DNA of 40,213 nt, taken from NCBI GenBank assembly GCA_049303315.1, contig JBAQMZ010000006.1, positions 1 to 40,213 on the forward strand. The letters run 5' to 3'. Numbering within the stretch: the first letter of the stretch is position 1; every line of letters begins with the position of its first letter. The notes below the pieces were generated by a model. That model saw only the letters and a list, made by a program, of their open reading frames with translations, was not told where the DNA came from and did no database searches. The position numbers were made by a program, and so were the translations under genes. Source of the stretch: Methanoperedens sp049303315. Its GTDB lineage: Archaea; Halobacteriota; Methanosarcinia; Methanosarcinales; Methanoperedenaceae. Positions 1 through 7,001 of this stretch are shown here, piece by piece.

Positions 1-62
1 TCTCCTAAAACTTTCACTCGCTCATACTCTTCTCTAAATGCAAAATCTATGAATGATGCCAT
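1..62 (-). mobile_element. 5' end of an IS transposase gene, cut by the window edge
   Basis: Reading leftward from an ATG at 62-60 gives an open frame of about 20 codons that runs off the window. It begins MASFIDFAFREEYERVKVLG. This strongly resembles the N-terminus of IS5/IS1182-type transposases that I know from Methanosarcina and related archaea, which start M-x-SF-x-DFA-x-RE-x-Y and continue into an LGD-x-LAEI region. Only the start is visible, so catalytic DDE residues cannot be checked. The AT-rich 63-125 stretch would hold the outer end of the element, but I could not define a terminal inverted repeat or target duplication. The family name rests on N-terminal resemblance only. Confidence 0.6.
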
Positions 63-125
63 ACAAACTAAATATAGTTATTATGTATTAAATATTTCGA
101 TTCTATCTGGTTTTTCGAAATTCTC

Positions 126-488
126 TTAACTTTTCACTACAAAAGCCAGGACCAGCACAATAATAACCACAAATTGCGGCACTATATACCATTTTACCAT
201 TTTTTGGATTCCTGCCACGCGGTTGTTCAGTTCATTCAAATCTTCCGTGAGCTTCCTTACCGAGTCTTCTGATTGCGTTGAAGGAACGGAGATCACTGGT
301 TGAGATACGGCTTGAACTTGCGGCTGCACGGTTTTCACGCTTTGCGTCGTTTTGATGTTGTTGAGCGTATATGTTTTCTTTGGTTTGACAATTACTGGCC
401 TAACTTTCTCTATAGGCTTAAAATTGGGATCTCTTCCTTTGCCTAATGTATGGAATATTTGATCCTCAGTTACATCTAATATTGACAT
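126..488 (-). CDS. Small C-terminally membrane-anchored protein with coiled-coil segment
   Basis: This 120-residue protein is of unknown function. Residues 1-50 are basic and proline-containing. Residues 50-72 are a low-complexity Gln/Val/Ser linker. Residues 73-98 have a heptad-like pattern (LTEDLNELNNRVAGIQKM) that suggests a short coiled coil. Residues 100-118 are a single hydrophobic helix at the extreme C-terminus, so the protein is probably tail-anchored with its bulk in the cytoplasm. The ATG at 488 is preceded by GAGGGT at a good Shine-Dalgarno distance, and a TATA-like ATTATATAAG lies about 40 nt upstream. It is separated from the aIF5B gene by 100 nt and seems to be its own transcript. 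I do not recognise a family. Confidence 0.7.
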   Translation of the reverse strand: MSILDVTEDQIFHTLGKGRDPNFKPIEKVRPVIVKPKKTYTLNNIKTTQSVKTVQPQVQAVSQPVISVPSTQSEDSVRKLTEDLNELNNRVAGIQKMVKWYIVPQFVVIIVLVLAFVVKS

Positions 489-522
489 GGTGTACCCTCG
501 TAATATATAATATGGTTATAAC

Positions 523-535
523 TCTTATATAATTC
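523..535 (-). promoter_or_regulatory. TATA-like box for the small tail-anchored protein gene
   Basis: Read on the minus strand the segment is GAATTATATAAGA, a good archaeal TATA element centred about 40 nt upstream of the ATG at 488. The start expected about 25 nt downstream would give a leader of about 15 nt that contains the GAGGGT ribosome binding site. It is judged by eye only. Confidence 0.45.
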
Positions 536-588
536 TTATTGTGTAAAACGTGGCACAATGTCCCTTGATTGCTAATTATTGAGGATGA

Positions 589-2352
589 TTATTTTCCCCA
601 GAAAGGATTTCCCCTGCGCTTTATCTCCATAAATGCCATGAGCGTTTCCTTATCCTCGATTTTCATAGCCAGAAAAAGCTCCTGTTCAGCTATTTTCGCA
701 TGTTTTTCGGGCACATCTATGTAAAGCGTATCCCCCTCTTTTATCTGCCGCCCGACTGTGGGTCCATCGATAGCCACAGCAACCTCCTTGCCCGCGCCAG
801 CCTCGCCTATATTCTCGCTATTTTCCTGGATTCCTTTTATTGTCCCCACAATCACGCCGTTGTCCTTCATCACGTCAAGGTTTGTCTTTATCACACCACC
901 AAGCACTCTCACGCCCACTACCGCAGGCTTGCTCTGCCTGAATGTGCAATCGGGCAATATCATGAATCTTCCTGGTTTGATAATGGTCTCATAACGTTTT
1001 TTCTCCAAGAGCTGTTTTTGTTCGACCACCCATTTCTTGTAATCCTCGATAAGCCGGTAGATGACATTATTGACGAACAGCTTGATGTCAGAACCCGTGA
1101 GTTCCTCTCTGGCATCAGGCAGGACATCCACTTCAAAACCCAGGATTGCCAAGAATAGCGGGTCTTTTATTGTTTTTATTTCTGCAACATCACGTTTTGA
1201 AATATCGCCGATATCAGCTTTACGTATCGGTATGTTTTCTTTTTTCAGTTCGTTCACAAGAGCTTCAAGAGAACCTATCGTGTCGGCCTTGATAAGAACC
1301 CCGTTTGATTCGGTTTCTATCCTCACCGCATCTATCTCGGATTTTATCGCAGCAGCCACTTCCTCGATATTGCCGTCAACGACGCGTACCTGCGAGCCGG
1401 CAAGCGCTCCTTCAAGCGATGGCGCCGCGATTTTAACACCCGATGCTGCGACCACTTTCTTCACCTGCTTGAATTTCTCTTCTGCGCGTATCTCGGAAAG
1501 CGGGCGCGGTTTCAAAAGGGCGCGGATTTTCGTGGCGATTGGGGTTCCCCTGCTTCCCACGACTATGGTATCGCCCACGTTTAGCTCGCCGTCATATAAT
1601 ATCACATCAAGCGTAGTGCCAAGACCCACTTCTTCCTTTACTTCAAGGACGGTTCCAATGCCCGGACCGACTGCCCTGTATTCAAGGTCTTTTTCAAGGA
1701 ATTTTTGCGCCAGCCCCATTAATATCATGAGAAGGTCGGGTATGCCTTCCCCGGTCTTTGCGCTTAGAGGTACTACTCCAATGTTGCGCTGGAAATCCCG
1801 TACCCTGTCGTACCTGTCAGAGCTGAAACCCATTTCGTAGAGTTTGCCAATTATTACATATATTTTTTCATCAAGCGCGACCTTTGTATGCTCCGGCTGT
1901 TTGGGATATGAAACTATGAATGGCTGCCCGGATTGCGGATTCCAGCCTGTAACTTTGTCTATCTTTGTTGCCGCGACAACAAACGGCGTCTTGAATCTTT
2001 TGAGTATTTCGACTGCTTCTATTGTCTGTGGCTGGAATCCTTCATTAATATCAACAACCAGTATAGCAAGGTCGGCAAGCGCGCCGCCTCTTGCCCGAAG
2101 CGTGGTAAATGCCCTGTGCCCCGGAGTATCGATAAAGAGCAGCCCCGGGACTTTTGTATCTCCCTTAAAAACCGGTCCGCATACGCGTTTAATAACCTCA
2201 AGAGGCACTTCTGTCGCGCCTATATGCTGCGTTATGAGACCCGCTTCCCGCTCAGCAATGGTAGTACCTCTTATCCTGTCGAGCAGTGAAGTTTTGCCGT
2301 GGTCGACATGTCCCATCACACACACGATAGGAGTGCGCAGATTATTTACCAT
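589..2352 (-). CDS. infB: Translation initiation factor aIF5B (IF-2 homologue)
   Basis: This GTPase promotes subunit joining and initiator tRNA placement during archaeal translation initiation. The 587 residues match the usual archaeal length of about 590-600, without the long eukaryotic N-terminal extension. G1 is GHVDHGKT at residues 14-21, G3 is DTPG near 75-78, G4 is TKID near 134 and G5 is SAKTGEG. Domains II-IV follow, with an EF-Tu-like beta barrel beginning near GIGTVLEVKEE. No intein is inserted at the P-loop or DTPG sites, where some archaeal copies carry one. It is the last gene of the L7Ae-S28e-L24e-Ndk operon, an arrangement conserved across euryarchaea, although a lipoprotein gene intervenes here. 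Confidence 0.97.
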   Translation of the reverse strand: MVNNLRTPIVCVMGHVDHGKTSLLDRIRGTTIAEREAGLITQHIGATEVPLEVIKRVCGPVFKGDTKVPGLLFIDTPGHRAFTTLRARGGALADLAILVVDINEGFQPQTIEAVEILKRFKTPFVVAATKIDKVTGWNPQSGQPFIVSYPKQPEHTKVALDEKIYVIIGKLYEMGFSSDRYDRVRDFQRNIGVVPLSAKTGEGIPDLLMILMGLAQKFLEKDLEYRAVGPGIGTVLEVKEEVGLGTTLDVILYDGELNVGDTIVVGSRGTPIATKIRALLKPRPLSEIRAEEKFKQVKKVVAASGVKIAAPSLEGALAGSQVRVVDGNIEEVAAAIKSEIDAVRIETESNGVLIKADTIGSLEALVNELKKENIPIRKADIGDISKRDVAEIKTIKDPLFLAILGFEVDVLPDAREELTGSDIKLFVNNVIYRLIEDYKKWVVEQKQLLEKKRYETIIKPGRFMILPDCTFRQSKPAVVGVRVLGGVIKTNLDVMKDNGVIVGTIKGIQENSENIGEAGAGKEVAVAIDGPTVGRQIKEGDTLYIDVPEKHAKIAEQELFLAMKIEDKETLMAFMEIKRRGNPFWGK

Positions 2353-2427
2353 ACCCTATAGATTGTACTGAGTTATTATACACTTTTTGTTAGTTTTACT
2401 ATTCAATGGTTTCAGGATGGTCTTGAA

Positions 2428-2931
2428 TTAAGTGAGACTGCCGGCCTCCACAACATCGTACTCAATCGGCTTATAATCCTGAACCAGCAATCGTAATGTT
2501 ATATTAGTATTATTTATAAAATGTCTCTTTTCATTTGTAAACCCGGTATTGCTGCCCTCTCCTTCAAGAATAAACGATTTTTCTTCAAGAATCGTGTTAT
2601 CATTTATTATTTGTGCTTTTATGGAGAGCGGGGTATTCCGCTGGTTATATATCTGAACTTTCAGTGAACCTAGCTCTAATTTCCCATTGCCCCAGTCAAC
2701 TGGTTTCAGCATCCGCGCCGAGACAAAGATTGTATTAGGCGGCAATTCTTTGGGTATAGTTGATGTTACCTTTGGCGTCGTTATTTCTATTGTGGGAACA
2801 GGAGTAGCGTTGGACATATTCGTGCCGGATATATTCGTGCTTACCGGCTCTTTTTTTTCCGGCGATTGCACACATCCGCTAATAATCAATATCGCAATTC
2901 CCAGAATTACAAACCCAATTTTTGCGCTCAA
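2428..2931 (-). CDS. Exported lipoprotein of unknown function
   Basis: The protein has about 167 residues. I place the start at the TTG at 2931, because AGGTGA lies five bases upstream; a TTG at 2946 would add five residues but has no ribosome binding site. From the inner start, residues 1-20 form a signal sequence with a long hydrophobic stretch (IGFVILGIAILIISGC) ending in a lipobox-like ISGC, so it is probably lipid-anchored outside the membrane. A Pro/Ser/Thr-rich linker with N-x-S/T sequons follows (VSTNISGTNMSNATPVP). The C-terminal 100 residues look like a beta-sandwich that I cannot name. It lies 48 nt downstream of ndk and 75 nt upstream of aIF5B, probably co-transcribed with them, an odd place for an exported protein. 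Confidence 0.75.
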   Translation of the reverse strand: MSAKIGFVILGIAILIISGCVQSPEKKEPVSTNISGTNMSNATPVPTIEITTPKVTSTIPKELPPNTIFVSARMLKPVDWGNGKLELGSLKVQIYNQRNTPLSIKAQIINDNTILEEKSFILEGEGSNTGFTNEKRHFINNTNITLRLLVQDYKPIEYDVVEAGSLT

Positions 2932-2978
2932 TTGTCTCACCTGCAAAACAATAGAAATTTACTTTTGAAAATATACCC

Positions 2979-3440
2979 TTAATTTTCGTATATCCAGGCT
3001 TCATCAACTCTGGAATATCCAGCTATTTCGGAATCCTTGAAATGGATGCTTATTTCCCTTTTCGCCGAATCCGGTGAGTCGCTAGCATGGACGATATTGC
3101 GCCCGGTATCAAGAGCAAGATCGCCCCTGATAGAACCCGTGGCAGCATTTACAGGGTTTGTAGCCCCGTTTATTGCCCGCATTACTGCGACCGCGTTCTT
3201 GCCCTCAACCACCATTGAAACAGACGGTCCTGATGTAATAAAACTGATCAGCGAATTAAAAAAAGGTTTTTGGGCATGTTCAGCATAATGTTTTTTTGCG
3301 ATGTCCGTTGAAATCGTATTCATGCGCATGGCCACTATTTTAAGCCCGCGCCGCTCTATCCGGCGAATAACCTCCCCGACCAGCCCCCGCTGTACGCCGT
3401 CGGGTTTAACCATCACGTAAGTACGCTCCACGGTTCCCAC
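2979..3440 (-). CDS. ndk: Nucleoside diphosphate kinase
   Basis: This enzyme balances NTP pools by transferring the gamma phosphate from ATP to nucleoside diphosphates through a phosphohistidine. The 153-residue length is normal. The N-terminal ERTYVMVKPDGVQRG motif and the active-site segment NIVHASDS, with the catalytic His at residue 118, are intact. It starts 3 nt after the L24e gene in the conserved L7Ae-S28e-L24e-Ndk-aIF5B order, so it is almost certainly on the same mRNA. Confidence 0.98.
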   Translation of the reverse strand: MGTVERTYVMVKPDGVQRGLVGEVIRRIERRGLKIVAMRMNTISTDIAKKHYAEHAQKPFFNSLISFITSGPSVSMVVEGKNAVAVMRAINGATNPVNAATGSIRGDLALDTGRNIVHASDSPDSAKREISIHFKDSEIAGYSRVDEAWIYEN

Positions 3441-3443
3441 CTT

Positions 3444-3635
3444 TTATGCTGTTTTCCCTCTCGCTTTACGGCCCGCCTCTGTCCATCTGACCTTTCGTGG
3501 AATCCTGCCAAGGTTTAAATTCCCCTGGCATTTGGATGAACAAAAATAGAAGACAGTCCCATCCTTTTTGGCATAAAGTTTGCCGGTGCCGGGCTCGATA
3601 GCGCCGCCGCAGAAAGAACATTTCTTTTTTTCCAT
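3444..3635 (-). CDS. rpl24e: Ribosomal protein L24e
   Basis: This 63-residue large-subunit protein is specific to archaea and eukaryotes. It has the L24e zinc ribbon: CSFCGG near the N-terminus and CSSKC around residue 33, giving C-x2-C...C-x3-C. The basic C-terminus (RKVRWTEAGRKARGK) is typical. It is separated from S28e and Ndk by only a few bases in the conserved translation operon. Confidence 0.97.
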   Translation of the reverse strand: MEKKKCSFCGGAIEPGTGKLYAKKDGTVFYFCSSKCQGNLNLGRIPRKVRWTEAGRKARGKTA

Positions 3636-3639
3636 GGTT

Positions 3640-3855
3640 TCACCTTGACATTAATTTCTTCGCTTCCCTTGAAGTCTCAAGCAAAATCAGGATATCGCCG
3701 CGCTTCACCGGTCCGACAACATTGCGGGTAATAATCCTGCCTTTATCCCTGCCGTCCAATACCCGGCACTGTATCTGCATGGCTTCACCATGCATGCCGG
3801 TCTTACCGACGACTTCAATTATTTCGGCGGGATATCCCGCGTCTTCGTCTGCCAT
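3640..3855 (-). CDS. rps28e: Ribosomal protein S28e
   Basis: This 71-residue small-subunit protein is specific to archaea and eukaryotes and has an OB-like fold. Recognisable segments are PAEIIEVVGKTGMHGEAMQ, a VLDGRDKGR segment and the family C-terminus ILLETSREAKKL. It lies 4 nt downstream of the L7Ae gene and 4 nt upstream of L24e, consistent with tight co-transcription. Confidence 0.97.
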   Translation of the reverse strand: MADEDAGYPAEIIEVVGKTGMHGEAMQIQCRVLDGRDKGRIITRNVVGPVKRGDILILLETSREAKKLMSR

Positions 3856-3859
3856 GCTC

Positions 3860-4228
3860 TCACTTCTTCAATGCCTGGACTTTCTGCGCCACTTCATCAA
3901 CCAGCTCTTTGCCTTTTCCCGGTTCAACTATCGCCGCTGCCCCGCTGCCCACGCTCAATCCGGCGGCTGCGCCAAGTTCTACCTGTTTTTTGACATAGAT
4001 ATATGGTGTGTTCTTTTCCTCGCAAAGTGCAGGTAAATGCATCACAATTTCAGGCGGATTCACGTCTTCGCCGATTATTACAAGTTTTGCAATTCCACGC
4101 TCGATTGCTTTTGTGGCTTCATTTGTTCCTTTCTTAATCTTTCCCGTATCCCGTGCCATTTCCAGAGCTTCTAATGCTTTATTGGATAACTCGGCGGGAA
4201 CTTCAAATTTGATATATGTTTGTGCCAT
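3860..4228 (-). CDS. rpl7ae: Ribosomal protein L7Ae (kink-turn binding)
   Basis: The protein has 122 residues. Archaeal L7Ae binds kink-turns in 23S rRNA, in box C/D and H/ACA guide RNAs and in RNase P. Its RNA-binding core is visible as KGTNEATKAIERGIAKLVII, followed by EDVNPPEIVMHLPALCEE. It is the first gene of the operon. Its ATG at 4228 follows AAGGAAGT at about eight bases, and a TATA box lies about 80 nt upstream, leaving a leader of roughly 55-60 nt. Archaeal L7Ae can repress its own mRNA through a leader kink-turn; I could not fold a convincing one by eye. Confidence 0.97.
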   Translation of the reverse strand: MAQTYIKFEVPAELSNKALEALEMARDTGKIKKGTNEATKAIERGIAKLVIIGEDVNPPEIVMHLPALCEEKNTPYIYVKKQVELGAAAGLSVGSGAAAIVEPGKGKELVDEVAQKVQALKK

Positions 4229-4306
4229 TTTAATTACTTCCTTCAGGATTTAATCCTTCATCATTCATCCGATTAAAAGTATCGGCTTCTCTACAGCGCC
4301 ATGGGG

Positions 4307-4316
4307 TATATATTTT
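4307..4316 (-). promoter_or_regulatory. TATA box of the L7Ae translation operon
   Basis: On the minus strand the bases read AAAATATATA, a near-consensus archaeal TATA element. It is about 80 nt upstream of the L7Ae start codon. Transcription would begin around 4285, leaving a leader of about 57 nt with a clear AAGGAAG ribosome binding site. No alternative promoter is evident inside the operon. Confidence 0.55.
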
Positions 4317-4319
4317 GCG

Positions 4320-5213
4320 CTAATTAATCTCCTCGTTAAATACTCTGGAAATATCGGTTGATACTATCCTGACATAGGTATAATTTCCGCTTGTTGTCAG
4401 GTTGTATAGTTCGAAACCGTTTTTGGTGCTATTGGTTTTTAACCCGTTGAGCTTTTCCAGAGTGCTTGAGTTCACATCCATGTATGCAGTTGTCCTTTCA
4501 TAACTTCCATTGATTGAACGGATACCAATATAAAATTGTTTTGCAAAGGTCACGTTTGAACTTATCGTTTGATACTGCGCGGTCTCAACTTTACTGAGCA
4601 GTCCATTATATAAGTCCAGCGAAGTATTTGTTTTATTCAGACCGTACATGATTTCCAAAACCTGACTTGCGGTTTCTTCATGCGGGGCATAAATAACAGG
4701 GTTTCCCATTATGTTTATTGCGCCTGTATCCTGTCTTTTGAGTATATTATTTGAGTTGGGAATCACGATATATTCAAAATCATTCCTATCAGGGTACATA
4801 GTACTTAGCAGAAGGAAGTTTGGTACTCCTTGCTGGATACTCGGCAGGGTTGCAAAATACATTTTTGTAGTATTCGATTTGTAAATCCTGTTGTCCAGGT
4901 CATTTATCAATGAGCCCATATCCCCGGAGTATTGTAAAACCGCCTGTTTCATCTGAGGCGTCATGCCGTCAATATCCACAAAATCCGCTGTGGTTGCCCC
5001 GTAAGGTGTCATGTTGAGACCATCTGCAATTGAATAGAAAGACTGGTCAATAGTCCAGTAGTCAGGATTATATTTATCCTGCTGTGATTGCTGAGCTGTT
5101 GTCTGCGATGCCGAGTCGCTTCTCGGGCTTGTTATGACATAAGCCACGGGCACGATTATCATGATCAAAATCATAAATGCGGCGAGTAATTTGTATGCAT
5201 CCTGCTGCTTCAT
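4320..5213 (-). CDS. Membrane-anchored extracytoplasmic protein of unknown function
   Basis: The protein has 297 residues from the ATG at 5213. I prefer that start to the ATG at 5237, because AGGTGG sits just upstream of it and the TATA element at 5255-5265 would place the transcript start near 5235. One hydrophobic segment, AAFMILIMIIVPVAYVI (about residues 10-27), is followed by a Ser/Gln-rich linker and a long soluble region with several N-x-S/T sequons, so the bulk is probably outside the membrane. The soluble part begins with a DYWTID segment and carries no catalytic motif or CxxCH that I recognise. It is divergent from trpD and shares its short intergenic region. Confidence 0.75.
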   Translation of the reverse strand: MKQQDAYKLLAAFMILIMIIVPVAYVITSPRSDSASQTTAQQSQQDKYNPDYWTIDQSFYSIADGLNMTPYGATTADFVDIDGMTPQMKQAVLQYSGDMGSLINDLDNRIYKSNTTKMYFATLPSIQQGVPNFLLLSTMYPDRNDFEYIVIPNSNNILKRQDTGAINIMGNPVIYAPHEETASQVLEIMYGLNKTNTSLDLYNGLLSKVETAQYQTISSNVTFAKQFYIGIRSINGSYERTTAYMDVNSSTLEKLNGLKTNSTKNGFELYNLTTSGNYTYVRIVSTDISRVFNEEIN

Positions 5214-5254
5214 GCTCCCACCTAATGCTTTTCTCATATTAAAGCATCACGTAA

Positions 5255-5265
5255 CTTTTATATAC
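5255..5265 (-). promoter_or_regulatory. TATA box of the divergent membrane-protein gene
   Basis: Read on the minus strand this is GTATATAAAAG, about 45 nt upstream of the preferred ATG at 5213 and 20-25 nt upstream of the alternative ATG at 5237. The spacing supports the inner start codon. It lies next to the trp operator region, so regulation of the two divergent genes could be linked. Confidence 0.5.
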
Positions 5266-5267
5266 AA

Positions 5268-5303
5268 TGTACTCGTTTATACATTAATGTACAAAATTGT
5301 ACA
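5268..5303. promoter_or_regulatory. Phased TGTACA (TRP-box-like) operator of the trp operon
   Basis: Perfect TGTACA hexamers occur at 5288-5293 and 5298-5303, and an imperfect TGTACT occurs at 5268-5273. The start-to-start spacings are 20 and 10 bp, so all three lie on one face of the helix. The two perfect copies also form a 7-bp inverted repeat, TGTACAAAATTGTACA. A TATA-like TTTATACA (5276-5283) lies between the first and second box, so the boxes flank the expected trpD transcript start near 5305. TGTACA is the TRP box bound by the TrpY repressor in Methanothermobacter. I infer a TrpY-like autorepressor elsewhere in this genome. Confidence 0.65.
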
Positions 5304-5312
5304 GTGATACTT

Positions 5313-6341
5313 ATGAAAGAATATATCCTGAAACTCATACAGAACCAGAGCCTGACAACAGAAGAAGCGGGCCTTGCAATAACCAAAATATTCAGCGAGG
5401 CGACCGACGCGCAGATAGCGGCGTTTTTGACAGCCCTGAAGATGAAAGGTGAAACCCCGGCAGAGATAGCGGGGCTGGCGCTTGGCATGAAGAAAGCCGC
5501 CAATATTATTTCCCCGAAAGTCGCCGGAACCCTTATCGATACATGCGGAACCGGCGGAGATTCCACAGGCACAATCAACGTAAGTACCGGGGCAGCCATA
5601 GTGACCGCAGCATGCGGTGTTTTTGTCGCAAAGCATGGCAACTATTCAATCACTTCAAAATCAGGAAGCGCCGATGTGCTCAAAGAGCTCGGCGTAAAGA
5701 TAGACTCATCACCCCAGGATGTGCAAAAGACCATAGAAAAAGTGGGTATAGGTTTCATGCTCGCGCCCGTATTCCATCCCTCCATGAAACGGGTGGCGCA
5801 GATAAGGCGTGACCTTGGTTTCAGGACTGTGTTCAATATCCTCGGGCCGCTTACGAACCCTGCGAATGCAAAGGCGCAGTTGATTGGCGTTTTTGACGGC
5901 TCACTGTGCGAGCCAATGGCAAACGTCCTTAACATACTCGGGACCGAAAGGGCGCTCGTAGTCCACGGCAGCGGCATGGATGAGATATCAAATACAGGCG
6001 AAACCCGGGTAGCAGAATTGAATGGGGGCAGGATAACAAAATATACCCTGACGCCCGAAAAGCTTGGCATTAAGCGCGCCCAGGCCAGTGAAATCGCAGG
6101 CGGAACACCTGAGGAAAATGCAAGGGATATCGTGGAAGTGCTAAAAGGGAAAAAGGGTCCAAAACGGGATATCATAATAATAAATGCAGGCGCAGCCCTG
6201 CTTGTCAGCGGGAAGGCTGTAACAATCGAATCCGGCATTGCATTGGCGAACCGGGCTATTGACACGGGCGTTGCCCTTGATAAATTAAAAGACTTTGTGA
6301 ACGCGGCAGGCGACCCCGAAAAGCTTGCGCGGTTTTTGTAA
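5313..6341 (+). CDS. trpD: Anthranilate phosphoribosyltransferase
   Basis: TrpD transfers phosphoribose from PRPP to anthranilate, the second step of tryptophan synthesis. Family motifs are intact: GTGGD near residue 79, the following DSTGTINVSTG stretch, KHGNYSITSKSGSADVL, and the anthranilate-binding region with conserved Arg (RRDLGFRTVFNILGPLTNP). I start at the ATG at 5313 (MKEYILKLIQNQ), the usual family beginning; a GTG at 5304 is also in frame. Length of about 342 is normal. It is the first gene of trpD-F-E-G and lies directly behind the TGTACA boxes. Confidence 0.95.
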   Translation: MKEYILKLIQNQSLTTEEAGLAITKIFSEATDAQIAAFLTALKMKGETPAEIAGLALGMKKAANIISPKVAGTLIDTCGTGGDSTGTINVSTGAAIVTAACGVFVAKHGNYSITSKSGSADVLKELGVKIDSSPQDVQKTIEKVGIGFMLAPVFHPSMKRVAQIRRDLGFRTVFNILGPLTNPANAKAQLIGVFDGSLCEPMANVLNILGTERALVVHGSGMDEISNTGETRVAELNGGRITKYTLTPEKLGIKRAQASEIAGGTPEENARDIVEVLKGKKGPKRDIIIINAGAALLVSGKAVTIESGIALANRAIDTGVALDKLKDFVNAAGDPEKLARFL

Positions 6342-6350
6342 GGGGAAATA

Positions 6351-7001
6351 ATGAAAGTAAAAATATGCGGCATAAAAGCGGACCGCGACCTTAACATGGC
6401 AATAAACGCAGGGGCTGACGCTGTGGGATTCATAACCGAAGTACCTGTGGATTCACCCAGGAAAATCAGTATTTCCGAGGCATCAAGGCTGATTTCAAAA
6501 GTGCCTGTTTTTGTGACTTCGGTGCTTGTAATAATGCCGGAAACAGCCGAACAGGCAATCAATATGATAAAAACGGCAAGACCAGGCGCTGTGCAGGTAC
6601 ATAATGCAATGGCGCTTTCGGAACTTAAGCAAATAAAGGAAACAGGGGTAAAGCTCATTAAAACAATCCCCGTATCGCAGAATTCGGAGCCAGGAACTCT
6701 GATAAAACAGATTAGTGATCTTTCAGGAATCGCGGATGCCGTTCTTCTCGATACCGCTATCGATGGGAAAACCGGCGGAACAGGAGCGCAGCATGACTGG
6801 GAGATAAGTTCAGAAGTGGTTCTCCATGCAGGCATGCCCGTAATACTGGCAGGCGGCTTGAACCCTGAAAATGTCAGAGCGGCTGTGCGCACCGTGCGCC
6901 CGTATGCGGTCGATACGGCCTCGGGCGTGGAAACTGATGGGAAAAAAGACGAAAAGAAAGTGATGGCTTTTATCAATAATGCGAGGATGCATGGAATTTG
7001 A
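6351..7001 (+). CDS. trpF: Phosphoribosylanthranilate isomerase
   Basis: TrpF catalyses the Amadori rearrangement of phosphoribosylanthranilate. The beta-1 strand KVKICGIK carries the catalytic Cys, and the distal catalytic Asp lies in the AVLLDTAIDGKTGGTG segment, where the phosphate-binding glycines begin. ILAGGLNPENV and AVDTASGVE complete the phosphate site. The 216 residues are the usual length. It starts 9 nt after trpD behind a GGGGA ribosome binding site and overlaps the start of trpE. Confidence 0.95.
   Translation: MKVKICGIKADRDLNMAINAGADAVGFITEVPVDSPRKISISEASRLISKVPVFVTSVLVIMPETAEQAINMIKTARPGAVQVHNAMALSELKQIKETGVKLIKTIPVSQNSEPGTLIKQISDLSGIADAVLLDTAIDGKTGGTGAQHDWEISSEVVLHAGMPVILAGGLNPENVRAAVRTVRPYAVDTASGVETDGKKDEKKVMAFINNARMHGI

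Noticed and set aside
5642..6976. 444-codon minus-strand frame opposite trpD and trpF
   Set aside because: It is a shadow of two clearly recognisable trp genes; its Ser/Pro/Thr-rich composition is typical of antisense frames.
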